From positions 20,286,319-20,350,318 of the forward strand of contig NC_092330.1 of assembly GCF_036785885.1 (NCBI RefSeq): a stretch of DNA of 64,000 bases. The letters run 5' to 3'. The translations under genes were made by a program, and so were the position numbers. A model generated the notes under the pieces. That model had not been told where the DNA came from. It searched no databases and saw nothing but the letters and a program-made list of their open reading frames with translations. Of the stretch, positions 33,652 through 45,606 are shown piece after piece (within the stretch, counting starts at the first letter, position 1; each line of letters starts with the position of its first letter). Origin of the DNA: Coffea arabica. Its lineage: Eukaryota; Streptophyta; Magnoliopsida; Gentianales; Rubiaceae.

Positions 33652-34061
33652 CCCTTTTTTGTTTCGAAATCCAAATTTCCCCATCGTTCTTTATGCTGTA
33701 GTAATTTAGCTCCGTCGGAACGATTGCTTTATATTTTGCTTCTTATCGAAGCATGAAGGCGGATCTGAAGGCGCGAGACAAGTCAGGAACGGTACGGCTG
33801 GATCGAAACCCGGATCGTCGGTCAAAGTTGTCGGCGCAAATGTATAAGCGCAAGCGTGAAGGATCAATTTCAGGATAATTGAGAGTTGTGCGACGAGGGA
33901 AAAAAAAGGTGCAAAGCAACAAGAAAAAAATATAAAAGTAAATAAATAAAAGGATGAGAGGAAATTCATGAATTGACGCTTAGAATGAATTCGGGTCCAG
34001 AAAAGCCAAACTACTTCACAGGACGTGGCAGTTTAAAAGAATAAAGCGAAAGGAACATGGC

Positions 34062-34694
34062 GGGTGCGATCATACCAGCACTAATGCACCGGATCCCATC
34101 AGAACTCCGAAGTTAAGCGTGCTTGGGCGACAGTAGTACTAGGATGGGTGACCCTAGGCCTGTCAACGGGTCGGGTCTAGAACCGGATCCGGATCGGATC
34201 GCTGAAATTTTTTCGGGTATGGGTAGGGATTTAATTCCGTTATCCGGATCCGGATCCGTTTTTTCAAACAAAAAAACGGGTCGGATACGGAATATAGTAT
34301 TCCGACCCGTATTAGACCCGGATCCGGATATAAATGATTTAATAATTTATAAAAAATATATATTATCAATATAATTTGATTAGGATGATGTATTTGAGTA
34401 AAATCAATTTGATTTATTTTCTTATTTGGTTTTTTCTTTGCATTAGTTAGAAATTAGTTTACAAATATATTTTTTTCTCTTTTTTGTTAGAAATTATAAA
34501 TTTTGGCAAATTTGTTCGGGTAGACCCGACCCGGATCCGAGACTCGCCGGGTCCGGATCCGGAACACAGAATAAAAGACCCGTCGGGTAAACGGGTCGGA
34601 TCCGGGTCCGGGTCCGGAATAAAGAATTCCGGCCCGGACCCGGCCCGTTGACACCCCTAGGTGACCCCCTGGGAAATCCTCGTGTTGCACTCCT
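34062..34694 (+). pseudogene. Split 5S gene, copy 22
   Basis: Left 34062-34154, right 34660-34694. Type D-e, C117T; counterpart of copy 19. Confidence 0.94.
34155..34659 (+). mobile_element. hAT-like element copy 22
   Basis: 505 bp, D-e, with AAAGAATTCC. Confidence 0.9.
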
Positions 34695-35106
34695 CCCTTT
34701 TTTGTTTCGAAATCCAAATTTCCCCTTCGTTCTTTATGCTGTAGTAATTTAGCTCCGTCGGAACGATTGCTTTATATTTTGCTTCTCATCGAAGCATGAA
34801 GGCGGATCTGAAGGCGCGAGACAAGTCAGGAACGGTACGGCTGGATCGAAGCCCGGATCGTCGGTCAAAGTTGTCGGCGCAAATGTATAAGCGCAAGCGT
34901 GAAGGATCAATTTCAGGATAATTGAGAGTTGCGCGACGAGGGAAAAAAAAATGGTGCAAATCAACAAGAAAAAAATGTAAAAGTAAATAAATAAAAGGAT
35001 GAGGGGAAATTCTTGAATTGACGCTTAAAATGAATTCGGGTCCAGAAAAGCCACACTGCTTCACAGGACGGGGCAGTTTAAAAGAATAAAGCGAAAGGAA
35101 CATGGC

Positions 35107-35228
35107 GGGTGCGATCATACCAGCACTAATGCACCGGATCCCATCAGAACTCCGAAGTTAAGCGTGCTTGGGCGAGAGAGGTGTACTAGGATGGGTGACC
35201 CCCTGGGAAGTCCTCGTGTTGCACCCCT
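35107..35228 (+). rRNA. 5S rRNA: 5S rRNA gene, 122-nt variant, uninterrupted copy 22
   Basis: 122-nt form. The next uninterrupted gene is two split genes further on. Confidence 0.86.
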
Positions 35229-35638
35229 CCCTTTTTTGTTTCGAAATCCAAATTTCTCCTTCGTTCTTTATGCTGTAGTAATTTAGCTCCGTCGGAACGA
35301 TTGCTTTATATTTTGCTTCTCATCGAAGCATGAAGGCGGATCTGAAGGCGCGAGACAAGTCAGGAACGGTACGGCTGGATCGAAGCCCGGATCGTCGGTC
35401 AAAGTTGTCGGCGCAAATGCATAAGCGCAAGCGTGAAGGATCAATTTCAGGATAATTGAGAGTTGTGCGACGAGGGAAAAAAAAGGTGCAAAGCAACAAG
35501 AAAAAAATATAAAAGTAAATAAATAAAAGGATGAGAGGAAATTCATGAATTGACGCTTAGAATGAATTCGGGTCCAGAAAAGCCAAAGTGCTTCACAGGA
35601 CGTGGCAGTTTAAAAGAATAAAGCGAAAGGAACATGGC

Positions 35639-36271
35639 GGGTGCGATCATACCAGCACTAATGCACCGGATCCCATCAGAACTTCGAAGTTAAGCGTGCT
35701 TGGGCGACAGTAGTACTAGGATGGGTGACCCTAGGCCGGTCAACGGGTCGGGTCTACACCCGGATCCGGATCGGATCCCTGAAATTTTTGCGGGTATGGG
35801 TAGGGATTTAATTCCGTTATCCGGATCCGGATCCGTTTTTTCAAACAAAAAAACGGGTCGGATACGGAATATAGTATTCCGACCCGTACTAGACCCGGAT
35901 CCGGATATAAATGATTTAATAATTTATAAAAAATTTATATTATCAATATAATTTGATTAGGATGATGTATTTGAGTAAAATCAATTTGATTTATTTTCTT
36001 ATTTGGTTTTTTCTTTGCATTAGCTAGAAATTAGTTTACAAATATATCTCTTTCTCTTTTTTGTTAGAAATTATAAATTTTGGCAAATTTGTTCGGGTAG
36101 ACCCGACCCGGATCCGAGACTCGCCGGGTCCGGATCCGGAACACCGAATAAAAGACCCGTCGGGTAAACGGGTCGGATCCGGGTCCGGGTCCGGAATAAT
36201 GAATTCCGGCCCGGACCCGGCCCGTTGACACCCCTAGGTGACCCCCTGGGAAATCCTCGTGTTGCACCCCT
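35639..36271 (+). pseudogene. Split 5S gene, copy 23
   Basis: Left 35639-35731, right 36237-36271. Type H island within the D region; followed by CCTTCC, not CCTCCC, after the gene. Confidence 0.94.
35732..36236 (+). mobile_element. hAT-like element copy 23
   Basis: 505 bp, type H with AAAAATTTATATT in the core. Confidence 0.9.
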
Positions 36272-36681
36272 TCCTTTTTTGTTTCGAAATCCAAATTTCC
36301 CCTTCGTTCTTTATGCTGTAGTAATTTAGCTCATTCGGAACGATTGCTTTATATTTTGCTTCTCATCGAAGCATGAAGGCGGATCTGAAGGCGCGAGACA
36401 AGTCAGGAACGGTACGGCTGGATCGAAGGCCGGATCGTCGGTCAAAGTTGTCGGCGCAAATGTATAAGCGCAAGCGTGAAGGATCAATTTCAGGATAATT
36501 GAGAGTTGCGCGACGAGGGAAAAAAAAGGTGCAAAGCAACAAGAAAAAAATATAAAAGTAAATAAATAAAAGGATGAGAGGAAATTCATGAATTGACGCT
36601 TAGAATGAATTCGGGTCCAGAAAAGCCAAACTGATTCACAGGACGTGGCAGTTTAAAAGAATAAAGCGAAAGGAACATGGC
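36272..36681 (+). other. Hybrid A/B spacer between two split genes
   Basis: The first part matches the class A copy at 44.7 kb (GCTCATTCGG, GAAGGCCGG, GTTGCGCGACG). From about 36528 on it is class B (AAGGTGCAAAGCAAC, ATATAAAAG, GAGAGGAAATTCATG). The switch lies between about 36509 and 36528. One uninterrupted gene is missing here. Confidence 0.85.
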
Positions 36682-37314
36682 GGGTGCGATCATACCAGCA
36701 CTAATGCCCCGGATCCCATCAGAACTCTGAAGTTAAGCGTGCTTGGGCGACAGTAGTACTAGGATGGGTGACCCTAGGCCTGTCAACGGGTCGGGTCTAG
36801 ACCCGGATCCGGATCGGATCGCTGAAATTATTGCGGGTATGGGTAGGGATTTAATTCCGTTACCCGGATCCGGATCCGTTTTTTCAAACAAAAAAACGGG
36901 TCGGATACGGAATATAGTATTCCGACCCGTATTAGATCCGGATCCGGATATAAATGATTTAATAATTTATAAAAAATATATATTATCAATATAATTTGAT
37001 TAGGATGATGTATTTGAGTAAAATCAATTTGATTTATTTTCTTATTTGGTTTTTTCTTTGCATTAGTTAGAAATTAGTTTACAAATATATTTTTTTCTCT
37101 TTTTTGTTAGAAATTATAAATTTTGGCAAATTTGTTCGGGTAGACCCGACCCGGATCCGAGACTCGCCGGGTCCGGATCCGGAACACAGAATAAAAGACC
37201 CGTCGGGTAAACGGGTCGGATCCGGGTCCGGGTCCGGAATAAAGAATTCCGGCCCGGACCCGGCCCGTTGACACCCCTAGGTGACCCCCTGGGAAATCCT
37301 CGTGTTGCACTCCT
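36682..37314 (+). pseudogene. Split 5S gene, copy 24
   Basis: Left 36682-36774, right 37280-37314. Type D2 with A27C and C47T in the left part and C117T in the right. Confidence 0.94.
36775..37279 (+). mobile_element. hAT-like element copy 24 (reference for D2)
   Basis: 505 bp, D2: GAAATTATTGCGGG and GTTACCCGGATCC; AAAGAATTCC near the right end. Confidence 0.9.
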
Positions 37315-37726
37315 CCCTTTTTTGTTTCGAAATCCAAATTTCCCCTTCGTTCTTTATGCTGTAGTAATTTAGCTCCGTCGGAACGATTGCTTTATATTTT
37401 GCTTCTCATCGAAGCATGAAGGCGGATCTGAAGGCGCGAGACAAGTCAGGAACGGTACGGCTGGATCGAAGCCCGGATCGTCGGTCAAAGTTGTCGGCGC
37501 AAATGTATAAGCGCAAGCGTGAAGGATCAATTTCAGGATAATTGAGAGTTGCGCGACGAGGGAAAAAAAAATGGTGCAAATCAACAAGAAAAAAATGTAA
37601 AAGTAAATAAATAAAAGGATGAGGGGAAATTCTTGAATTGACGCTTAAAATGAATTCGGGTCCAGAAAAGCCACACTGCTTCACAGGACGGGGCAGTTTA
37701 AAAGAATAAAGCGAAAGGAACATGGC

Positions 37727-37848
37727 GGGTGCGATCATACCAGCACTAATGCACCGGATCCCATCAGAACTCCGAAGTTAAGCGTGCTTGGGCGAGAGAG
37801 GTGTACTAGGATGGGTGACCCCCTGGGAAGTCCTCGTGTTGCACCCCT
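37727..37848 (+). rRNA. 5S rRNA: 5S rRNA gene, 122-nt variant, uninterrupted copy 23
   Basis: 122-nt form, otherwise consensus. Confidence 0.86.
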
Positions 37849-38258
37849 CCCTTTTTTGTTTCGAAATCCAAATTTCCCCTTCGTTCTTTATGCTGTAGTA
37901 ATTTAGCTCCGTCGGAACGATTGCTTTATATTTTGCTTCTCATCGAAGCATGAAGGCGGATCTGAAGGCGCGAGACAAGTCAGGAACGGTACGGCTGGAT
38001 CGAAGCCCGGATCGTCGGTCAAAGTTGTCGGCGCAAATGCATAAGCGCAAGCGTGAAGGATCAATTTCAGGATAATTGAGAGTTGTGCGACGAGGGAAAA
38101 AAAAGGTGCAAAGCAACAAGAAAAAAATATAAAAGTAAATAAATAAAAGGATGAGAGGAAATTCATGAATTGACGCTTAGAATGAATTCGGGTCCAGAAA
38201 AGCCAAACTGATTCACAGGACGTGGCAGTTTAAAAGAATAAAGCGAAAGGAACATGGC

Positions 38259-38891
38259 GGGTGCGATCATACCAGCACTAATGCACCGGATCCCATAAGA
38301 ACTCCGAAGTTAAGCGTGCTTGGGCGACAGTAGTACTAGGATAGGTGACCCTAGGCCTGTCAACGGGTCGGGTCTAGACCCGGATCCGGATCGGATCGCT
38401 GAAATTTTTTCGGGTATGGGTAGGGATTTAATTCCGTTATCCGGATCCGGATCCGTTTTTTCAAACAAAAAAACGGGTCGGATACGGAATATAGTATTCC
38501 GACCCGTATTAGACCCGGATCCGGATATAAATGATTTAATAATTTATAAAAAATATATATTATCAATATAATTTGATTAGGATGATGTATTTGAGTAAAA
38601 TCAATTTGATTTATTTTCTTATTTGGTTTTTTCTTTGCATTAGTTAGAAATTAGTTTACAAATATATTTTTTTCTCTTTTTTGTTAGAAATTATAAATTT
38701 TGGCAAATTTGTTCGGGTAGACCCGACCCGGATCCGAGACTCGCCGGGTCCGGATCCGGAACACAGAATAAAAGACCCGTCGGGTAAACAGGTCGGATCC
38801 GGGTCCGGGTCCGGAATAATGAATTCCGGCCCGGACCCGGCCCGTTGACACCCCTAGGTGACCCCCTGGGAAATCCTCGTGTTGCACCCCT
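38259..38891 (+). pseudogene. Split 5S gene, copy 25
   Basis: Left 38259-38351, right 38857-38891. Type D-i with C39A (CCCATAAG). Confidence 0.94.
38352..38856 (+). mobile_element. hAT-like element copy 25
   Basis: 505 bp, D-i, with AAACAGGTCGG. Confidence 0.9.
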
Positions 38892-39302
38892 CCCTTTTTT
38901 GTTTCGAAATCCAAATTTCCCCTTCGTTCTTTATGCTGTAGTAATTTAGCTCCGTCGGAACGATTGCTTTATATTTTGCTTCTCATCGAAGCATGAAGGC
39001 GGATCTGAAGGCGCGAGACAAGTCAGGAACGGTACGGCTGGATCGAAGCCCGGATCGTCGGTCAAAGTTGTCGGCGCAAATGTATAAGTGCAAGCGTGAA
39101 GGATCAATTTCAGGATAATTGAGAGTTGCGCGACGAGGGAAAAAAAATGGTGCAAATCAACAAGAAAAAAATGTAAAAGTAAATAAATAAAAGGATGAGG
39201 GGAAATTCTTGAATTGACGCTTAAAATGAATTCGGGTCCAGAAAAGCCACACTGCTTCACAGGACGGGGCAGTTTAAAAGAATAAAGCGAAAGGAACATG
39301 GC

Positions 39303-39424
39303 GGGTGCGATCATACCAGCACTAATGCACCGGATCCCATCAGAACTCCGAAGTTAAGCGTGCTTGGGCGAGAGAGGTGTACTAGGATGGGTGACCCCCT
39401 GGGAAGTCCTCGTGTTGCACCCCT
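39303..39424 (+). rRNA. 5S rRNA: 5S rRNA gene, 122-nt variant, uninterrupted copy 24
   Basis: 122-nt form; followed by the CGAAACCCGG spacer. Confidence 0.86.
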
Positions 39425-39834
39425 CCCTTTTTTGTTTCGAAATCCAAATTTCCCCATCGTTCTTTATGCTGTAGTAATTTAGCTCCGTCGGAACGATTGC
39501 TTTATATTTTGCTTCTTATCGAAGCATGAAGGCGGATCTGAAGGCGCGAGACAAGTCAGGAACGGTACGGCTGGATCGAAACCCGGATCGTCGGTCAAAG
39601 TTGTCGGCGCAAATGTATAAGCGCAAGCGTGAAGGATCAATTTCAGGATAATTGAGAGTTGTGCGACGAGGGAAAAAAAAGGTGCAAAGCAACAAGAAAA
39701 AAATATAAAAGTAAATAAATAAAAGGATGAGAGGAAATTCATGAATTGACGCTTAGAATGAATTCGGGTCCAGAAAAGCCAAACTACTTCACAGGACGTG
39801 GCAGTTTAAAAGAATAAAGCGAAAGGAACATGGC

Positions 39835-40467
39835 GGGTGCGATCATACCAGCACTAATGCACCGGATCCCATCAGAACTCCGAAGTTAAGCGTGCTTGGG
39901 CGACAGTAGTACTAGGATGGGTGACCCTAGGCCTGTCAACGGGTCGGGTCTAGAACCGGATCCGGATCGGATCGCTGAAATTTTTTCGGGTATGGGTAGG
40001 GATTTAATTCCGTTATCCGGATCCGGATCCGTTTTTTCAAACAAAAAAACGGGTCGGATACGGAATATAGTATTCCGACCCGTATTAGACCCGGATCCGG
40101 ATATAAATGATTTAATAATTTATAAAAAATATATATTATCAATATAATTTGATTAGGATGATGTATTTGAGTAAAATCAATTTGATTTATTTTCTTATTT
40201 GGTTTTTTCTTTGCATTAGTTAGAAATTAGTTTACAAATATATTTTTTTCTCTTTTTTGTTAGAAATTATAAATTTTGGCAAATTTGTTCGGGTAGACCC
40301 GACCCGGATCCGAGACTCGCCGGGTCCGGATCCGGAACACAGAATAAAAGACCCGTCGGGTAAACGGGTCGGATCCGGGTCCGGGTCCGGAATAAAGAAT
40401 TCCGGCCCGGACCCGGCCCGTTGACACCCCTAGGTGACCCCCTGGGAAATCCTCGTGTTGCACTCCT
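39835..40467 (+). pseudogene. Split 5S gene, copy 26
   Basis: Left 39835-39927, right 40433-40467. Type D-e, C117T. Confidence 0.94.
39928..40432 (+). mobile_element. hAT-like element copy 26
   Basis: 505 bp, D-e, with AAAGAATTCC. Confidence 0.9.
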
Positions 40468-40879
40468 CCCTTTTTTGTTTCGAAATCCAAATTTCCCCTT
40501 CGTTCTTTATGCTGTAGTAATTTAGCTCCGTCGGAACGATTGCTTTATATTTTGCTTCTCATCGAAGCATGAAGGCGGATCTGAAGGCGCGAGACAAGTC
40601 AGGAACGGTACGGCTGGATCGAAGCCCGGATCGTCGGTCAAAGTTGTCGGCGCAAATGTATAAGCGCAAGCGTGAAGGATCAATTTCAGGATAATTGAGA
40701 GTTGCGCGACGAGGGAAAAAAAAATGGTGCAAATCAACAAGAAAAAAATGTAAAAGTAAATAAATAAAAGGATGAGGGGAAATTCTTGAATTGACGCTTA
40801 AAATGAATTCGGGTCCAGAAAAGCCACACTGCTTCACAGGACGGGGCAGTTTAAAAGAATAAAGCGAAAGGAACATGGC

Positions 40880-41001
40880 GGGTGCGATCATACCAGCACT
40901 AATGCACCGGATCCCATCAGAACTCCGAAGTTAAGCGTGCTTGGGCGAGAGAGGTGTACTAGGATGGGTGACCCCCTGGGAAGTCCTCGTGTTGCACCCC
41001 T
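40880..41001 (+). rRNA. 5S rRNA: 5S rRNA gene, 122-nt variant, uninterrupted copy 25
   Basis: 122-nt form, otherwise consensus. Confidence 0.86.
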
Positions 41002-41411
41002 CCCTTTTTTGTTTCGAAATCCAAATTTCCCCTTCGTTCTTTATGCTGTAGTAATTTAGCTCCGTCGGAACGATTGCTTTATATTTTGCTTCTCATCGAA
41101 GCATGAAGGCGGATCTGAAGGCGCGAGACAAGTCAGGAACGGTACGGCTGGATCGAAGCCCGGATCGTCGGTCAAAGTTGTCGGCGCAAATGCATAAGCG
41201 CAAGCGTGAAGGATCAATTTCAGGATAATTGAGAGTTGTGCGACGAGGGAAAAAAAAGGTGCAAAGCAACAAGAAAAAAATATAAAAGTAAATAAATAAA
41301 AGGATGAGAGGAAATTCATGAATTGACGCTTAGAATGAATTCGGGTCCAGAAAAGCCAAACTGATTCACAGGACGTGGCAGTTTAAAAGAATAAAGCGAA
41401 AGGAACATGGC

Positions 41412-42044
41412 GGGTGCGATCATACCAGCACTAATGCACCGGATCCCATCAGAACTCCGAAGTTAAGCGTGCTTGGGCGACAGTAGTACTAGGATAGGTG
41501 ACCCTAGGCCTGTCAACGGGTCGGGTCTAGACCCGGATCCGGATCGGATCGCTGAAATTTTTTCGGGTATGGGTAGGGATTTAATTCCGTTATCCGGATC
41601 CGGATCCGTTTTTTCAAACAAAAAAACGGGTCGGATACGGAATATAGTATTCCGACCCGTATTAGACCCGGATCCGGATATAAATGATTTAATAATTTAT
41701 AAAAAATATATATTATCAATATAATTTGATTAGGATGATGTATTTGAGTAAAATCAATTTGATTTATTTTCTTATTTGGTTTTTTCTTTGCATTAGTTAG
41801 AAATTAGTTTACAAATATATTTTTTTCTCTTTTTTGTTAGAAATTATAAATTTTGGCAAATTTGTTCGGGTAGACCCGACCCGGATCCGAGACTCGCCGG
41901 GTCCGGATCCGGAACACAGAATAAAAGACCCGTCGGGTAAACAGGTCGGATCCGGGTCCGGGTCCGGAATAATGAATTCCGGCCCGGACCCGGCCCGTTG
42001 ACACCCCTAGGTGACCCCCTGGGAAATCCTCGTGTTGCACCCCT
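41412..42044 (+). pseudogene. Split 5S gene, copy 27
   Basis: Left 41412-41504, right 42010-42044. Type D-i. Confidence 0.94.
41505..42009 (+). mobile_element. hAT-like element copy 27
   Basis: 505 bp, D-i, with AAACAGGTCGG. Confidence 0.9.
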
Positions 42045-42455
42045 CCCTTTTTTGTTTCGAAATCCAAATTTCCCCTTCGTTCTTTATGCTGTAGTAATTT
42101 AGCTCCGTCGGAACGATTGCTTTATATTTTGCTTCTCATCGAAGCATGAAGGCGGATCTGAAGGCGCGAGACAAGTCAGGAACGGTACGGCTGGATCGAA
42201 GCCCGGATCGTCGGTCAAAGTTGTCGGCGCAAATGTATAAGTGCAAGCGTGAAGGATCAATTTCAGGATAATTGAGAGTTGCGCGACGAGGGAAAAAAAA
42301 TGGTGCAAATCAACAAGAAAAAAATGTAAAAGTAAATAAATAAAAGGATGAGGGGAAATTCTTGAATTGACGCTTAAAATGAATTCGGGTCCAGAAAAGC
42401 CACACTGCTTCACAGGACGGGGCAGTTTAAAAGAATAAAGCGAAAGGAACATGGC

Positions 42456-42577
42456 GGGTGCGATCATACCAGCACTAATGCACCGGATCCCATCAGAACT
42501 CCGAAGTTAAGCGTGCTTGGGCGAGAGAGGTGTACTAGGATGGGTGACCCCCTGGGAAGTCCTCGTGTTGCACCCCT
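42456..42577 (+). rRNA. 5S rRNA: 5S rRNA gene, 122-nt variant, uninterrupted copy 26
   Basis: 122-nt form; followed by the CGAAACCCGG spacer. Confidence 0.86.
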
Positions 42578-42987
42578 CCCTTTTTTGTTTCGAAATCCAA
42601 ATTTCCCCATCGTTCTTTATGCTGTAGTAATTTAGCTCCGTCGGAACGATTGCTTTATATTTTGCTTCTTATCGAAGCATGAAGGCGGATCTGAAGGCGC
42701 GAGACAAGTCAGGAACGGTACGGCTGGATCGAAACCCGGATCGTCGGTCAAAGTTGTCGGCGCAAATGTATAAGCGCAAGCGTGAAGGATCAATTTCAGG
42801 ATAATTGAGAGTTGTGCGACGAGGGAAAAAAAAGGTGCAAAGCAACAAGAAAAAAATATAAAAGTAAATAAATAAAAGGATGAGAGGAAATTCATGAATT
42901 GACGCTTAGAATGAATTCGGGTCCAGAAAAGCCAAACTACTTCACAGGACGTGGCAGTTTAAAAGAATAAAGCGAAAGGAACATGGC

Positions 42988-43620
42988 GGGTGCGATCATA
43001 CCAGCACTAATGCACCGGATCCCATCAGAACTCCGAAGTTAAGCGTGCTTGGGCGACAGTAGTACTAGGATGGGTGACCCTAGGCCTGTCAACGGGTCGG
43101 GTCTAGAACCGGATCCGGATCGGATCGCTGAAATTTTTTCGGGTATGGGTAGGGATTTAATTCCGTTATCCGGATCCGGATCCGTTTTTTCAAACAAAAA
43201 AACGGGTCGGATACGGAATATAGTATTCCGACCCGTATTAGACCCGGATCCGGATATAAATGATTTAATAATTTATAAAAAATATATATTATCAATATAA
43301 TTTGATTAGGATGATGTATTTGAGTAAAATCAATTTGATTTATTTTCTTATTTGGTTTTTTCTTTGCATTAGTTAGAAATTAGTTTACAAATATATTTTT
43401 TTCTCTTTTTTGTTAGAAATTATAAATTTTGGCAAATTTGTTCGGGTAGACCCGACCCGGATCCGAGACACGCCGGGTCCGGATCCGGAACACCGAATAA
43501 AAGACCCGTCGGGTAAACGGGTCGGATCCGGGTCCGGGTCCGGAATAATGAATTCCGGCCCGGACCCGGCCCGTTGACACCCCTAGGTGACCCCATGGGA
43601 AATCCTCGTGTTGCACCCCT
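42988..43620 (+). pseudogene. Split 5S gene, copy 28
   Basis: Left 42988-43080, right 43586-43620. Type D-e with C95A in the right part (CCCCATGGG). Confidence 0.94.
43081..43585 (+). mobile_element. hAT-like element copy 28
   Basis: 505 bp, D-e, with GAGACACGCC. Confidence 0.9.
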
Positions 43621-44030
43621 CCCTTTTTTGTTTCGAAATCCAAATTTCCCCTTCGTTCTTTATGCTGTAGTAATTTAGCTCCGTCGGAACGATTGCTTTA
43701 TATTTTGCTTCTCATCGAAGCATGAAGGCGGATCTGAAGGCGCGAGACAAGTCAGGAACGGTACGGCTGGATCGAAGCCCGGATCGTCGGTCAAAGTTGT
43801 CGGCGCAAATGCATAAGCGCAAGCGTGAAGGATCAATTTCAGGATAATTGAGAGTTGTGCGACGAGGGAAAAAAAAGGTGCAAAGCAACAAGAAAAAAAT
43901 ATAAAAGTAAATAAATAAAAGGATGAGAGGAAATTCATGAATTGACGCTTAGAATGAATTCGGGTCCAGAAAAGCCAAACTGATTCACAGGACGTGGCAG
44001 TTTAAAAGAATAAAGCGAAAGGAACATGGC
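43621..44030 (+). other. Class B spacer directly after a split gene
   Basis: Carries class B marks including AATGCATAAGCG and AAGGTGCAAAGC although it follows a split gene. The exchange lies between the right remnant and about 43811. One uninterrupted gene is missing. Confidence 0.8.
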
Positions 44031-44663
44031 GGGTGCGATCATACCAGCACTAATGCACCGGATCCCATCAGAACTCCGAAGTTAAGCGTGCTTGGGCGAC
44101 AGTAGTACTAGGATAGGTGACCCTAGGCCTGTCAACGGGTCGGGTCTAGACCCGGATCCGGATCGGATCGCTGAAATTTTTTCGGGTATGGGTAGGGATT
44201 TAATTCCGTTATCCGGATCCGGATCCGTTTTTTCAAACAAAAAAACGGGTCGGATACGGAATATAGTATTCCGACCCGTACTAGACCCGGATCCGGATAT
44301 AAATGATTTAATAATTTATAAAAAATTTATATTATCAATATAATTTGATTAGGATGATGTATTTGAGTAAAATCAATTTGATTTATTTTCTTATTTGGTT
44401 TTTTCTTTGCATTAGCTAGAAATTAGTTTACAAATATATCTCTTTCTCTTTTTTGTTAGAAATTATAAATTTTGGCAAATTTGTTCGGGTAGACCCGACC
44501 CGGATCCGAGACTCGCCGGGTCCGGATCCGGAACACCGAATAAAAGACCCGTCGGGTAAACGGGTCGGATCCGGGTCCGGGTCCGGAATAATGAATTCCG
44601 GCCCGGACCCGGCCCGTTGACACCCCTAGGTGACCCCCTGGGAAATCCTCGTGTTGCACCCCT
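44031..44663 (+). pseudogene. Split 5S gene, copy 29
   Basis: Left 44031-44123 (D-i, G85A), right 44629-44663. Follows copy 28 directly. Confidence 0.94.
44124..44628 (+). mobile_element. hAT-like element copy 29, D/H chimera
   Basis: 505 bp. D marks to about 44182 (T6 run), H marks from 44281 on (GTACTAGAC, AAAAATTTATATT, GCTAGAAATT). Confidence 0.9.
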
Positions 44664-45075
44664 TCCTTTTTTGTTTCGAAATCCAAATTTCCCCTTCGTT
44701 CTTTATGCTGTAGTAATTTAGCTCATTCGGAACGATTGCTTTATATTTTGCTTCTCATCGAAGCATGAAGGCGGATCTGAAGGCGCGAGACAAGTCAGGA
44801 ACGGTACGGCTGGATCGAAGGCCGGATCGTTGGTCAAAGTTGTCGGCGCAAATGTATAAGCGCAAGCGTGAAGGATCAATTTCAGGATAATTGAGAGTTG
44901 CGCGACGAGGGAAAAAAAAATGGTGCAAATCAACAAGAAAAAAATGTAAAAGTAAATAAATAAAAGGATGAGGGGAAATTCTTGAATTGACGCTTAAAAT
45001 GAATTCGGGTCCAGAAAAGCCACACTGCTTCACAGGACGGGGCAGTTTAAAAGAATAAAACGAAAGGAACATGGC

Positions 45076-45195
45076 GGGTGCGATCATACCAGCACTAATG
45101 CACCGGATCCCATCAGAACTCCGAAGTTAAGCGTGCTTGGGCGAGAGTAGTACTAGGATGGGTGACCCCCTGGGAAGTCCTCGTGTTGCACCCCT
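45076..45195 (+). rRNA. 5S rRNA: 5S rRNA gene, uninterrupted copy 27
   Basis: Return to the 120-nt consensus. Upstream G at -16 is A (AAAACGAAAGG). Confidence 0.96.
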
Positions 45196-45606
45196 CCCTT
45201 TTTTGTTTCGAAATCCAAATTTCCCCTTCGTTCTTTATGCTGTAGTAATTTAGCTCCGTCGGAACGATTGCTTTATATTTTGCTTCTTATCGAAGCATGA
45301 AGGCGGATCTGAAGGCGCGAGACAAGTCAGGAACGGTACGGCTGGATCGAAGCCCGGATCGTCGGTCAAAGTTGTCGGCGCAAATGTATAAGCGCAAGCG
45401 TGAAGGATCAATTTCGGGATAACTGAGAGTTGTGCGACGAGGGAAAAAAAAAGGTGCAAATCAACAAGAAAAAAATATAAAAGTAAATAAATAAAAGGAT
45501 GAGAGGAAATTCATGAATTGACGCTTAGAATGAATTCGGGTCCAGAAAAGCCAAACTGCTTCACAGGGCGTGGCAGTTTAAAAGAATAAAACGAAAGGAA
45601 CATGGC

